DNA of 64,000 nt from Scylla paramamosain. Taxonomy: Eukaryota; Arthropoda; Malacostraca; Decapoda; Portunidae. Under the pieces are notes generated by a model that was given only the letters and a program-made list of their open reading frames with translations, was not told the origin of the DNA and made no database searches. Shown here piece after piece: positions 13,999-26,955 of the stretch (the first letter of the stretch is position 1; each line of letters starts with the position of its first letter). The translations under genes and the position numbers were made by a program. The stretch is taken from contig NC_087190.1 in the NCBI RefSeq assembly GCF_035594125.1, forward strand, positions 8,483,539 through 8,547,538, written 5' to 3'.

Positions 13999-14203
13999 TT
14001 TTTTTTTATTTTTATGTAGGAAGAATACTGGCCAAGGGCAACAAAAATCTAATAAAAAAAATGCCCACTGTAATGCCAGTCCCATAAAAGGGTCAAAGCA
14101 GTGGTCAAAAATTGGTGGATAAGTGTCTTGAAACCTCCCTCTTGAAGGAATTCAAGTCATAGGAAGGTGGAAATACAGAAGCAGGCAGGAAGTTCCAGAG
14201 TTT
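13999..14203 (-). mobile_element. 205 bp LINE 3'-end fragment with 4 bp TSD
   Basis: This stretch is unlike the satellite and interrupts the phrase 'cccatgtaatgtgattgcc'. ATGT is present on both sides (13995-13998 and 14204-14207), giving a 4 bp target-site duplication. The plus strand starts with a T-run, so the inserted strand is minus with an A-rich 3' tail. Minus-strand translation begins with residues reading LWNFLPASVF, then YDLNSFKREVSRHL, then a stop. That resembles the C-terminal tail of LINE ORF2 proteins. The rest is 3' UTR-like. I recall very similar sequence as a common dispersed repeat in crab genomes and transcripts but cannot verify it here. It is a dead-on-arrival 5' truncation with no intact gene; a LINE-derived SINE is an alternative. 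Confidence 0.75.
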
Positions 14204-14573
14204 ATGTAATGTGATTGCCCTGCTTTTTAGTGCTTTATTGCCTAACACGCTCAAAAACACTCAAAAGACACTCTTCTGGTAATGTCTTTTTTTTTTCACA
14301 TAAAGCTAGTTTCGCATCCAATTTGGGGTTTTGGTAACTAAGAATGTGAAAAACACTCACAATACACGCATTTGCTAAGGTTGTTCTGTATCTCAATTAA
14401 AAGTGTTATTCATGAGTTTCAGCGTTTTCGTACCTAAGAATCTCAAAAACACTCATAATGCACGTTTCTCGTAATGTCGCTCTTTTTCTTCATATAGGGT
14501 GCTTTGCATGCATTTTTGCATTTTTTTCCACGTAATAGTTGAAAAACACTGAAAAATACACGCTTTTGGTAAT
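14204..14573 (+). repeat. Satellite HOR between two LINE insertions
   Basis: Forward M4, M5 and M6-like monomers, then diverged monomers ('cgttttcgtacctaagaatctc' region) up to the 3' end of the next LINE. The satellite phrase 'cgcttttggtaat' stops at 14573. Confidence 0.85.
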
Positions 14574-14904
14574 AAGAACATAAGAACATAAGAAATAAGT
14601 AAATCTGCAAGAAGGCATCAGGCCTACAAGTGGCAGTACTTGTATGAAATATGCCTACCTATTTCCACCTATCATCCCCATCCATAAATGTGTAATTTTC
14701 TCTTACTGTTCCCAAATGACTGAGCACTAACAGCTTGATTACTACGTCCGTTCCAATCATCTACTACTCTATTTGAGAACCAATTCCTTCCTGTCTCCTT
14801 TTTGAACATCAAGTTTTCAGGCTTGAACCCGTTTTTCTTGTTCTATCATATTTACAGATTCTAAGAGTTTTCGTTATGTTCCCTTTATTATTACCCATAT
14901 ACCA

Positions 14905-15582
14905 CTAAAAGACTTCTATTAGGTCCACTCTTAACCAACGTCTCTTTAAAGAATGTAAATTTAACAGCTTGAATATCGCTTCGTAAGGAATATTCCTCAT
15001 CCTCTGTATCCTTTTAGTCATTTTCCTTTGTACTGATTCTAATAGACCTTTATCCTTCCTGTGATGTGGTGACCAGAATTGGACAGCATAGTCTATATGA
15101 AGTCTGACCAGCGCCAAATGTAACTTTAATATTACTTCGGGAGTTCTACTTTTAGCACTCATGAAAATGAATCATAATACACTATTTGCTTTGTTTCTGG
15201 CCTCTTTCCATTGCTTTCTTAGACGGAGTTCAGATATAACCTTAAATCTCAAATCTTTTACTTACCCTGAACCTACCAGAACTTGGTTGTTCATTGTGTA
15301 ACTACTGTGTGGGTTTCTTCTACTTACGCTAAGTGCTTTGCATTTGTTGACATTAAACTGCATTTGCCATCTGTCCGTCCATTTTTTCATCCTATTCAAA
15401 TCTGTCTGCAAGGCAGATTTGATTCTGACCTAATTAATCTACATATTCTCGTGTCATCCGCAAATTTACTAACAACACTACTAATTTCACTATCCAAGCC
15501 ATTGACATATATTACAAACAACATCGGCCCTAACACTAATAATCCCTTTGTCACCCCACTAATTACTTGACCTCACTGCGAT
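14905..15582 (-). pseudogene. LINE ORF2 remnant: RT catalytic core and thumb
   Basis: Continuation of the same LINE protein. In another frame from about 15570, residues read SGVTKGLLVLGPMLFVIYVN, close to the usual SGVPQGSVLGP block of CR1/L2-like RTs. The catalytic FADD motif follows at 15464-15453. After a broken stretch, an 85-residue open frame (15162-14905) carries LALVRLHIDYAVQFWSPHHR, RMTKRIQRMRNIPYEAIF and LNLHSLKRRWLRVDLIEVF, the typical post-catalytic thumb segment. The element then continues into a roughly 330 bp 3' UTR. Frameshifts between FADD and the thumb segment show it cannot make an intact enzyme. Confidence 0.87.
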
Positions 15583-16060
15583 TTAGAGCCGTTTATTACA
15601 ACACTCTGTCGCCTGATGCTTAGCCATGACTTTATCCAATCTAAACATCTCATATCTCTCGTGCGCCCTAACATTTCTCAGTAGCCTCTGATGGGGTACC
15701 TTGTCAAACGCTTTACTAAAGTCCTGATATAGGATGCCATAACTATCACCATTATCTGCCGCCTTGTAAACCTTACTGTATAAACTTACCAAGTTTCTCA
15801 TGTAAGACTCCCCATTCCAGAAGCCGTGCTGTCACTGAGTTATCAAGTTATGTTTGTTTAAATGCTCTTAAATGTTCTTCGCTATTATTGACTCCATTAT
15901 TTTACATTCAACAGAAGTTAAGCTGACAGGTTAGACGTTAAAGTTTTATCTCCTTTCTTAAAGGTAGGTACTATATTCGCCTGCCTGCAAATTACCGATA
16001 CCTCACATGACTAAAGTGATTTCCTAAGGACAGAAACTAACAGATTACTTATAACCTTTT
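15583..16060 (-). pseudogene. LINE ORF2 remnant: RT N-terminal part
   Basis: Degenerate reverse-transcriptase coding sequence of the LINE. Reading the minus strand from about 15980, fragments IVPTFKKGDK, PVSLTSVECKIMESIIAKNI and EHLNKHNLI appear in different frames with stops. The open stretch 15801-15583 follows, with NLVSLYSKVYKAADNGDSYG and then QDFSKAFDKVPHQRLLRNVR. The Asp of the FSKAFDKVPH block corresponds to RT motif A, which carries one of the catalytic aspartates in this family. Open frames on the plus strand here (for example 15283-15570 and 16078-16371) are antisense shadows. Confidence 0.85.
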
Positions 16061-16628
16061 TCCTTTCCTTAAATACTGTGGAACATATTTCATCTGGTCC
16101 TGGTGACTTGAACTTTTCAACTTATCTATCTCCTGTTCCACTATCTCTCTTAGTCATGGTAATATCTGTCAGCTTCTCATCCTCTTCTACTCTAAATATC
16201 TTCTCACTATTAGGCAAATCCTGCATGTTTTCCTGGGCAAAGACAATTAAAAAATACTCGCTCACAATTTTACTAATCTCCTCTCAACAACTAATCAGGT
16301 CCCATTCTGCTGTCTTTAAGGAACTATTGTTTCTCTATTCTTCGTCTTATATGCCTGATAAAATCCTTTGAGGTCCATCATCGCTTGGCTGGCTACCTTT
16401 AATTCATAACTATTTTTAGCTTTCCATGTTAAACTCCTGACTTTTCTAATTTATTATATTATGGCCTTAAAACCACTTCCCTTGTCTTTAATCTCATATA
16501 TACTTCTCATTCGCCCTATATAGTGTTTTAACCTCAGTCATCCATTTAGGATCATTCTTCTGCGATCTTTTTCTTCTGTAAGGGATGTTCCCTAACTGTC
16601 CTGAATGTAATTTATCAACGAAATATTT

Positions 16629-16785
16629 ATTTCGCTTCTCCATAAAGTTTGTTTTGCATGTGTTTTAGCGTTTCTGTAAATAAGAACCTATAAAACATGT
16701 TTTTAGTAATGTTGTTTTGTATTCCTTTATAGAGTGCTTTCCATGCTTTTTAGCGTTCTGGTATCTAACACGTTGAAAAACAAAA
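16629..16785 (+). repeat. Forward satellite monomers after the LINE
   Basis: M2/M3-type forward monomers starting 'cttctccataaagtttg' directly after the LINE. They are shorter and more diverged than usual, with a compressed monomer at 16680-16780. They end at a junction after 'aacacgttgaaaaac', where orientation flips. Confidence 0.8.
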
Positions 16786-16880
16786 CCACTAGGTAAAAAA
16801 CGCAAAATCTCGTGAATATGCAGAAACTCATGAATAACACTCTTAATTGAGAAACAGAGCAACCTTACTAAATGCGTGTC
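16786..16880 (-). repeat. Short inverted HOR segment, shared right breakpoint
   Basis: About 95 bp of reverse-complement M6/M5 sequence ('aaaacgcaaaatctcgtg' and 'aataacactcttaattgag'), ending in 'atgcgtgtcaaaaacacta' where forward M3 resumes. The right breakpoint is identical to those near 23148, 26955, 43246 and 51654. The left side is truncated relative to those copies. Confidence 0.85.
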
Positions 16881-19800
16881 AAAAACACTAAAAGGCAAGT
16901 TCTTCGTAAAAGATGGTTTTATTCCCATGTAATGTGATTGCCCTGCTTTTTAGTGCTTTATTGCCTAACACGCTCAAAAACACTCAAAGACACTTTTCTG
17001 GTAATGTCATTTTTTTCCCACATAAAGCTAGTTTCGCATGGAATTTTGGGTTTTGGTAACTAAGAATGTAAAAAAACACTGAAAATACACTCAGTTAGTA
17101 AGGTTGTTCTGTTTCTTGATTAAGAGTGTTATTCATGAATTTCAGTATTTTCGTATCTTAGAAACTTCTCCATACAGTCGAGTTTTTGCGTTTTTTGCCT
17201 TGTGATTCTGGTGAAACTATAAAACACTCATTATACACGTTTCTCGTTATGTCCTTTTCTTTTCCTTATACTCGTATTGAGTGCTTTTAAAAGACACGTT
17301 TCCAGTAATTTTGTTTTGGATTTCCATATAGAGTGACTTTCATATTATTTATCGTTTTATTGCCTAACATGCTTTTTGGTGCCTTTTGCCTCCCAATATA
17401 GAGTTCTTTCCATCCATTTTCGCGTTTTTTGTAGGTAACAATTTCAAAAACACTCAAAATTATTATATTTCTTCATTTTGGGTGGTTTGCATCCGTTTTA
17501 GCGTTTTCTAGGTAAAACACCGAAAAGACACGTTTTCAGTAATTTTGTTTAGGATTTCCATATAGATTGACTTCCTTGGGTTTTATCATGTTGGTTCCTA
17601 ACATCCTGAAAAACACTCATAAGACAGTTTTCTGAAAAAGACGTTTAATTTCCCCATATAGGTGGCTTTGCATGCAATTTAGGGGTTTGGTACATAACAG
17701 TCCGAAAAAATAGCTAAATTTAACTTTTTTGATAATGTTCTTATTTCATATAATTTCCTGAACTTTCCCCGAATTTTGGCACCTCCTTACCTGTGAAGAT
17801 GAATAAGAATAAAAAATAAATATCGTATTTTTTTATTTATTTTTTTTATTTTTTTCTCAATAAAGAGTGGAATTTGTGGCTTTTAGCTTTTTTGTACTTA
17901 ATGAACTTAAAAACTTTCATAATACACGTTTCTCGTAATGTCCTTTTGTTTCCCAAAAATAGGGTTCTTTGCATGTATTTAAGCGTTTTTATTGGTAACA
18001 TGATCAAAAACACTTAAAATACATGTTTTTGGTAATGTTATTCTGTTTCACCATAAAGTGTATTTTGCATGCATTTTAGTGTTTTGGTATATAAGGAGCT
18101 CAAAAATACTTAAGGCGAGTTCTTGGTAAAAATTCGTTTTCCTCCAATGTAATGTGATTGCCCTCCTTTTTAGTGCTTTATTGTCTATCACGCCCAAAAA
18201 CACTCAAAAGACACTTTTCTGGTAAAGTCTTTTTTTTTTTTTTCCCAAAAATCTATTTTCGCATGCAATATGGGGTTTTGGTAACTAAGAATGTGAAAAG
18301 CACTCAAAACACACGCATTTATTAAGGTTGTTCTGTTTCTCAATTAGGAGTGTTATACATGAGTTTTAGCATTTTTGTATCTAGGAAAACTTTCCATATA
18401 CACGAGATTTTGCGTTTTTTGCCTTGTGGTTCTTTTGAACTATAAAACACTCATTATACACTTTTCTTGCAATATCCTTTTGTTTCCCAATATAGAGTGC
18501 TTTGCATCAATTTTCGCGTTTTTTGTAAGTAATAAGCTCAAAACACTCAAAATATACCTTTTTAGTAACGTTTTTCTATTTCTTGATATTGGTTGCTTTG
18601 CATCCGTTTTAGCGTTTTACTACGTAAAACACTGAGAAGACACGTTTTCAGTAACTGTTTTGGATTCCCATATAGAGTGAGTTCCTTATTATTTATCGTT
18701 TTGGTGCCTAACATGCTAAAAAAACACTCAAAACACAGATTTCTGGTAAGGTCGTTTAATTTATTCATATAGGAGGCTTTGCATGCAATTTAGGGTTTGG
18801 TACATAACAGTTCGAAAAAAAAAAGCTGAAATTAACTTTTTTGATAATATTCTTTTATCATACGATTGCCCTGATTTTCCCAGAATTTTGGCATCTCGGT
18901 ACTATGAAGATGAATAACAAAAAAAAAAAAATCCTATTTTTTTATTTATTTATTTATTTTTTTTTATTTTCTAAATAAAGAGTGTTATTTGTGGGTTTTA
19001 GCTTTTTGGTACTTAAGGAACTTAAAAAAAAACACTCATAATACACGTTTCTCGTAATGTCCTTTTGTTTCCCAAACATAATGTTCTTTGCATGTATTTA
19101 AGCGTTTTTATAGATAACATGATCAAAAACACTCAAAATATATGTTTTTGGTAATGTTATTCTGTTTCTCCATAAAGTTTGTTTTGCATGCGTTTTAGCG
19201 GTTTGTTATATAAGGAGCTCAAAAACACTTAAAGGCAAGTTTTTGGTATAAATTGGTGTTATTCCAATGTAATATGATTGCCCTGCTTTTTAGCGCTTTG
19301 TTGCCTATCACGCTCAAAAACACTTAAAAGACACTTTTCTGGTAATGTCATTTTTTTCTCACATAAAGGTGGTTTCGCATGCATTTGGGGTTTTGGTAAC
19401 TAAGAATGTGAAAAGCACTCAAAATACACGCATTTAGTAAGGTTGTTCTGTTTCTCAATTAAGAGTATTATTCATGAGTTTCAGCATTTTGGTATCTAGG
19501 AACCTTCTCCATATATACGAGTTTTTGTGTTTTTTGCCTTTTGGTTCGTTTGAACTATAAAAAACTCATTATACACTTTTCTTGCAAAGTCCTTTTGTTT
19601 TCTAATATAGAGTGCTTTGCATCAATTTTCCCGTTTTTTTGTAGGTAACAAGCTCAAAAACACTCTATAATATACCTTTTTGGTAATGTTTTTCTATTTC
19701 TTGATATTGGTTGGTTTGCATCCGTTTTAGCGTTTTTCTACGTAAAACACTGAAAAGACACGTTTTCAGCAATTTTGTTTTGGATTCTCATATAGAGTGA

Positions 19801-22671
19801 GTTCCTTATTATTTATCGTTTTGGCGCCTAACATGCTGAAAACACCCAAAAAACAGATTTCTGGTAAGGTCGTTTAATTTCCTCATATAGGAGTCTTTGG
19901 ATGCACTTTAGGGTTTGGTATATAATAGTCCGAAAAAAAAGCTAAAATTAACTTTTTTGATAATTTTCTTTTATCATATAATAGCCCTGAATGTTCCCAG
20001 AATTTTGGCATCTCGGTACCTATGAAGATGAATAACAAAAAAAAATCCTATTTTTTTATTTTCTTACTTTTTTTTCTAAATAAAGAGTGTTATTTGTGGG
20101 TTTTAACTTTTTGGTACTTAAGGAACTTAAAAACACTTATAATACACATTTCTCGTAATGTCCTTTCTTTTCGCAAACATAAGGTTCTTTGTATGTATTT
20201 AAGCGTTTTTATAGATAACATGATCAAAACTCTCAAAATATATGTTTTTGGTAATTTTATTCTGTTTCTCCATAAAAGGTGTTTTCCATGCGTTTTAGCG
20301 TTTTGGTATGTAATGAGCTCAAAAACACTTAAAGGCAAGTTCTTGGTAAAAGTTGTTTTTATTCCCATGTAATGTGATTACCCTGCTTTTTAGTGCTTTA
20401 TTGCCTAACACGCTGAAAAACACTCAAAAGACACTTTTCTTGTAATATCATTTTTTTTCCCACATAAAGCTAGTTTTGCATGGAATTTGGTGTTTTGGTA
20501 ACTAAGAATGTGAAAAAAAACTCAAAACACAGGCATTTAGTAAGGTTGTTCTATTTCTTAATTAAAAGTGTTATTCATAAGTTCCAGCATTTTGGTATGT
20601 AAGAAACTTTTCTAATACACACATTTGGTAAGGTATTTCTGTTTTAAAATTAAAAGTGTTATTCATGAGTTTCAGCTTTTTGGTATGTAAGAAACTACTT
20701 TATGTACACGAGTTTTTGAGTTTTTTACCTTGTGGTTCTTGTCAAACTATAAAACACTCATACACGTTTCTCGTAATGTCCTTTTCTTTGCCAATATAAA
20801 GTGCTTTCCATCCATTTTTGCATTTTTTGTAGGTAACAAGCTCAAAAACACATCAAAATATATCTTTTTGGTAATGTTATTCTATTTCTTCATATTGGTT
20901 GGTTTACATCCGTTTTAGCGTTTTTCTACGTAAATCACTGAAAAGACACGTTTTCAGTAATATTGTTGAAATTGCTGAAAAACACTGAAAAGACAGGTTT
21001 CTGGTAAAGTCGTGTAATTTCCCAATATAGGTGGATTTGCATACACTTCAGGGTTTGTACATAACTCCGGAAAAAAGCTAAAATTATTTTTTTTATAATT
21101 TTTTTTTTTTTTACAAAATTTCCATGAATTTTGCCAGAATTTTGGCATCTCGGTACCTATGAAGATGAATAACAAAAATTTTTTTTTCTCTATAAAGAGT
21201 GTTATTTTTGAGTTTTAGCTTTTTGGTACTTAAGTAACTTAAAAACACTCATAATACACAATTTTTGTAATGTCCTTTTGTTATACAAACATAGGGTTCT
21301 TTGAATGTATTTAATCGTTTTTATAGGTTACATGATCAAAAACACTCAAAATACATGTTTTTGGTAATGTTATTCTGTTTCTCCATAAAGGGTGTTTTGC
21401 ATGCGTTTTAGAGATTTGGTATGTAAGGAGTTAAAAAACACTTAAAGGCAAGTTCTTCGTAAAAGTTGGTTTTATTCCCATGTAATGTGATATTTCTGCT
21501 TTTTAGTGCTTTGTTGCATATCACGCTCGAAAACACTAAAAACACACATTTTTGGTAATGTCATTTTTTTTTCCCACATGAAGGTAGTTTCGCATGTAAT
21601 TTGGCATTTTCGTAACTAAGAATGTGAAAAACACTCAAAATACACAATTTGGTAAGGTAGTTCTGTTTATCGATTAAAAGTATTATTCATGCATTTCATC
21701 ATTTCGGTATGTAAGAAATTTCTCTATATACACGAGTTTTTGCGTTTATTGCCTTGTGGTTCTTTTAAAACTATAAAACACTCATTATACACGTTTCTCG
21801 TAATGTCCTTTTGTTTCCTAATATAGAGTACTTTACATCCATTTTTGCATTTTTTTGTTGGTAACAAGCTCAAAAACACTCAAATTATATCTTTTTGGTA
21901 ATGCTATTCTATTTCATAATATAGCTTGGTTTGCATCCGCTTTAGCGTTTTCTTCGTAAAACACTGAAAAGACACGTTTTCAGTAATTTTGTTTTGGATT
22001 CACATATTGACTGACTTCCATATTATTTATCGTTTTGGTGCCTAACATGCTGAAAAACACTGAAAAGACAGGTTTCTGTTAAAATCGTTTAATTTCTCTA
22101 TATAGGTGTCTTTGCATGCACTTTAGGGTTTGGTACATAACACTCGGAAAAAAAAGCTATTATAAACTTTTTTGGTAATTTTCTTTTTTCCACATAAATT
22201 CCCTGAATTTTGGCAGAATTTTGGCATCTCGGTACCTATAAGGATGAATAACAAAAAAAAAAAAATCAAAATTTTTTATTTTTTTGTTTATTATTATTTT
22301 TTTCTAAATAAAGAGTGTTATTTGTGGGTTTTACCTTTTTGGTACTGAAGGAACTTAATTAACACTCAAAATACACGTTTCTCGTAATATCCTTTCGTTT
22401 CCCAAACATAAGGTTCTTTGCATGTATTTTATCGTTTTTATAGATAATATGATAAAAAAACACTCAAAATACATGTATTTGGTAATATTATTCTGTTTCT
22501 CCATAAAATGTATTTTGCATGCGTTTTAGCGTTTTGGCATATAAGGAGCTCAAAAACACTTAAAGGCAAGTTCTTGGTAAAATTTGGTTTTATTCCAGTG
22601 TAATGTGATTGCCCATCCATTTTAGTGCTTTATTGCGTAACACGCTCAAAAACACTCAAAAGACATGCAAG
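16881..22671 (+). repeat. Satellite HOR array, forward block 3
   Basis: Forward units with landmarks near 17787, 18899, 20015, 21152 and 22231 (spacings about 1112, 1116, 1137 and 1079 bp). Near 17367 a monomer boundary is rearranged ('gcctaacatgctttttggtg'); the same junction occurs near 52263. A duplicated M5 piece near 20606-20690 and an M9-deleted unit near 20955-20985 match the start of the window (591-660 and 945-970) and 60541-60930. No genes are visible. Confidence 0.92.
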
Positions 22672-23148
22672 GCCTCGCATATGAGGAAATTAGAGACCTT
22701 ACCAGAAATCTGTCTTTTGAGTGTTTTTCAGCATGTTGTGCACCGATACGATAAATAATAAGGAACTCACTCTATGTGGGAATCCAAAAGAAAATTACTG
22801 AAAACGTGTCTTCTCAGTGTTTTACGTAGAAAATCGCTAAAACTGATGCAAACCAACCAATATCAAAAAGCAGAAAAACATTACCAAAAATGTATATTTT
22901 GAGTGTTTTTGAGCTTGTTACCTACAAAAAAACGCAAAAATTGATACAAAGCACTCTATATTGGGAAACAAAAGGACATATCGAGAAAAGTGTATAATGA
23001 ATGTTTTATAATTCAAAAAAAAAAAAAAAACACAAGGCAAAAAACGCAAAAACTCGTGTATATGGAGAAGCTTCCTAGATACTAAAATGCTGAAACTCTT
23101 GAATAACACTCCTTATTAAGAAACAGAACAACCTTACTAAATGCGTGT
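22672..23148 (-). repeat. Inverted HOR segment, complete copy
   Basis: Reverse-complement run through M10 start, M9, M8, M7, M6 and M5 (about 477 bp). It is bounded on the left by 'aaaagacatgcaaggcctc' and on the right by 'atgcgtgtcaaaaacacta'. Forward M4 is interrupted on the left and forward M3 resumes on the right. The internal A-run near 23012-23028 is a variable feature of M6 in these inverted copies. Confidence 0.92.
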
Positions 23149-26100
23149 CAAAAACACTAAAAGGCAAGTTCTTCGTAAAAGTTGGTTTTATTCCTATGTA
23201 ATGTGATTGCCCTGCTTTTTAGTGCTTTATTGCCTAACACGCTCAAAAACACTCAACAGACATTTTTCTGGTAATGTTATTTTTTTCCCACATAAAGCTG
23301 GTTTCGCATGGAATTTGGGGTTTTGGTAACTAAGGATGTGAAAGGCACTCAAAATACACACATTTTGTAGGATTGTTCTGTTTCTCAATTAAGAGTGTTG
23401 TTCCAGAGTGTTGTTCATGAGTTTCAGCATTTTGGTATCTACGAAACTTCACATACACTAGTTTTTGCATTTTTTGGCTTGTGGTTCTTTTGAACTATTA
23501 AACATTCATTATACACTTTTCTTGCAATGTCCTTTTCTTTCCCATTATAGAGTGCTTTGCATCAATTTTCGTGTTTTTTTTATAGGTAACAAGCTCAAAA
23601 ACACTCAAAATATACCTTTTTGGTAATGTTTTTCTATTTCTTTATATTGGTTTGTTTGCATCCGTTTTAGCGTTTTTCTACGCAAAACAATGAGAAGACA
23701 CGTTTTCATTAACTTTGTTTTGAATTCCCATATAGAGTGAGTTCCTTATTATTTATTGTTTTGGTTCCTAACATGCTGAACAACACTCAAAAGAGAGATT
23801 TCTGATAAGGTCATTTAATTTCCTCATATAGGAGGCTTTGCATGCACTTTAGTGTTTGGTACATAACAGTCCGAAAAAAAAAGCTAATATTAACTTTTTT
23901 GATAATATTATTTTATAATATAATTGCCCTGAATTTTTACCAGAATTTTTGCATCTCGGTACCTATGAAGATAAACACACACACAAAAAAATCGTATTTT
24001 TGTTTATTTTTTATCTATTTATTTATTTTTTCTCAATGAAGAGTGTTATTTGTGGGATTTACCTTTTTGGTACTTAAGGAACTTAAAAACACTCATAATG
24101 CACGTTTCTCGTAATGTCCTTTCGTTTCCCAAACAAAAGGTTCTTTGCATGTATTTAAGCGTTTTTATAGATAACATGATCAAAAACACTCAAAATACAA
24201 GGTTTTGGTAATGTTATTCTGTTTCTCCATAAAGTGTGTTTTGCATGCGTTTTTGCAGTTTTGTATGTAAGGAGCTCAAAAACACTTATGGCTGGTTCTT
24301 GGTAAAAAATGATTTTATTCCAATGTAATGTGATTGCCCTGCTTTTGAGTGGTTTATTACCTATCACGCTGAAAAACACTCAAAATACACTTTTCTGGTA
24401 AATTCTTTTTTTTTTTCCCACAAAGCTATTTTCGCATGTAATTTGGGTTTTTTGGTAACTAAGAATATAAAAAGCACTCAAAATCCACGCATTTAGTAAG
24501 GTTGTTCTGTTTCTCAATTAAGAGTGTTATTCATGAGTTTCAGCATTTTGGTATCTAGGAAATCTCTCCATATACACGAGTTTTTGCGTTGTTTGCTTTG
24601 TGGTTCTTTTGAACTATAAAACACTCATTATACACTTTCCTTGCAATGTCCTCTTGTTTCCCAATGTAGAGTGCTTTGCATCAATTTTCGCGTTTTTGTA
24701 CGTAAAAAGCTCAAAAACACTCAAAATATACCTTTCTGGTAACGTTTTTCTATTTCTTGATATTGGTTGGTTTGCATCCGTTCTAACGTTTTTCTACGTA
24801 AAAAACTGAGAAGACACGTTATCAGTAACTTTGTTTTGGATTCCCATATAGAGTGAGTTCCTTATTATTTATTGTCTCGGTGCCTAACATGCTAAAAAAC
24901 ACACAAAACACAGATTTCTAGTAAGGTTGTTTAATTTCCTCATAATGGAGGCTTTGCATGCACTTTAGGGTTTGGTACATAAGTCCGAACAAAAAAAGCT
25001 GAAATTAACTTTTTTGATAATATTCTTTTATCACATAATTGCCCTGAATTTTCCCAGAATTTTGGCATCTCGGTACCTATGAAAATGAATAACATAAAAA
25101 ATAAAAAAAATCATTTATTTTATTTTATTTTATTTTTATTTTTTTCTAAATAAAGAGTGTTATTTGTGGGTTTTAGCTTTTTGGTACTTAAGGAACTTAT
25201 AAAAACACATAATACACGTTTCTCGTAATGTCCTTTTGTTTCCGAAACATAATGTTCTTTGCATGTACTTACGCGTTTTTATAGATAACATGATCAAAAA
25301 ACACTCAAAATACATGTTATTGGTAATGTTATTCTGTTTCTCCATAAAGTTTGTTTTGCATGCGTTTTAGCGGTTTAATATATAAGGGGTTAAAAAACAC
25401 TTAAAGGCAAATTCTTCGTAAAAGTTTGTTTTATTCCCATGTAATGTGATTGTTCTGCTTTTTAGTGATTTGTTGCATATCACGCTCAAAAACACTCAAA
25501 AGACACTTTTCTGGTAGTCATATTTTTTCCCACATGAAGCTAGTTTTGCATGTAATTTGGCATTTTCGTAACTAAGAATGTGGAAAACACTCAAAATACA
25601 CAATTTGGTAAGGTAGTTCTGTTTATCGATTAAAAGTGTTATTCATGCATTTCATCATTTTGGTATGTAAAAATTTCTCTATATACACGAGTTTTTGCGT
25701 TTATTGCCTTGTGGTTCTTTTAAAACTATAAAACACTCATTATACACGTTTCTCGTAATGTCGTTTTGTTTCCTAATATAGAGTGCTTTACATCCATTTT
25801 TGCATTTTTTGTAGGTAACAATTCGCATATTGACTGATTTTCATATTATTTATCGTATTGGTGCCTAACATGCTGAAAAACACTGAAAAGACAGGTTTCT
25901 GGTAAAGTCGTTTAACTTTCCTATATAGGTGGCTTTGCATGCACTTTAGGTTTTGGTACATAACAATCCGAAAAAAAAAAAAGCTATAATTAATTTTCAT
26001 GATAATGTTCTTTTTTCCACATAAATTCCCTGAATTTTGGCAGAATTTTGTTAATTCGGTACCTATGAAAATGAAAAAAAAAATCCTTTTTTTTATTTAT

Positions 26101-26466
26101 TAATTTTTTTTCAAAAAAAGTGTTATTTGTGGGTTTTAGCTTTTTGGTACTAAAGGAACTTAAAAAACACTCATAATACATGTTTCTCGTAATGTCCTTT
26201 CGTTTCCCAAATATAAGGTTCTTTGCATGTATTTAAGCGTTTTTATAAATAACATGATCAAAAACACTCAAAATATATGTATTTGGTAATGTTTTTCTGT
26301 TTCTCCATAAAATGTATTTTGCATGCGCTTTAGCGTTTTGGTATATAAGGAGCTCAAAAACACTTAAAGGCAAGTTCTTGGTAAAATTTGGTTTTATTCC
26401 CATGTAATGTGATTGCCCTGGCTTTTAGTGCTTTATTGCATAACACGCTCAAAAAACACTGAAAAG
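23149..26466 (+). repeat. Satellite HOR array, forward block 4
   Basis: Forward units with landmarks near 23958, 25072 and 26058. The order of unit variants here parallels about 2990-5790: both have the 'aacaacactcaaaagagag' M9 variant, then an 'aatacaaggttttggtaatg' M2 variant, then the inversion-bearing unit. Near 25820 a deletion joins M7 to M9 ('gtaggtaacaattcgcatat'). No genes are seen. Confidence 0.92.
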
Positions 26467-26955
26467 ACATGCAAAGCCTCCCATATGAGGAAATTAAAGA
26501 CCTTACCAGAAATCTGTCTTTTGAGTGTTTTTCAGCTTGTTAGGCACCAAAACGATAAATAATAAGGAACTCACTCTATGTGGGAATCCAAAAGAAAATT
26601 ACTGAAAATATGTCTTCTCAGTGTTTTACGTAGAAAAACGCTAAAACTGATGCAAACCAACCAATATCAAGAAGCAGAAAAACATTACCAAAAATGTATA
26701 TTTTGAGTGTTTTTGAGCTTGTTACCAACAAAAAAAAAAAAAAAAAAACGCAAAAAATTGATACAAAGCACTCTATATTGGGAAACAAAGGGACACTGCG
26801 AGAAAAGTGTATAACGAATGTTTTATAGTTCAAAAAAACAAGGCAAAAAACGCAAAAACTCGTGTATATGGAGAAGTTTCCTAGATACCAAAATGTTGAA
26901 ACTCATGAATAACACTCTTAATTGAGAAACAGAACAACCTTTCTAAATGCGTGTC
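26467..26955 (-). repeat. Inverted HOR segment, complete copy
   Basis: About 489 bp of reverse-complement M10-to-M5 sequence with the same two junction phrases as the segment at 22672-23148. It contains an A-run of about 20 at 26730-26748 within the M7 monomer. Confidence 0.92.

Larger units (their letters stand above)
14574..16628 (-). mobile_element. 5'-truncated CR1/L2-like LINE, minus strand
   Basis: About 2.05 kb of non-satellite sequence with much higher GC content than its surroundings. Its 3' end (plus coordinates 14574-14598) is a short tandem of 'aagaacat' type, as in CR1/L2-like LINEs that end in microsatellites rather than poly(A). Minus-strand translation gives, in order, a pre-RT linker containing PYRRKRSQKNDPKW (near 16600-16540), RT N-terminal text TFKKGDK and PVSLTS, then DFSKAFDKVPHQRLL, then LGPMLFVIYVNGLD with FADDT, and an RT thumb region. 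Several stops and frame changes separate these, so the copy is dead. The satellite resumes at about 16628 in nearly the expected register, so the insertion disturbed the target little. No target duplication is evident. Confidence 0.9.

Noticed and set aside
15283..15570. Plus-strand open frames over the LINE (15283-15570, 16078-16371)
   Set aside because: Antisense to recognisable reverse-transcriptase coding sequence on the minus strand.
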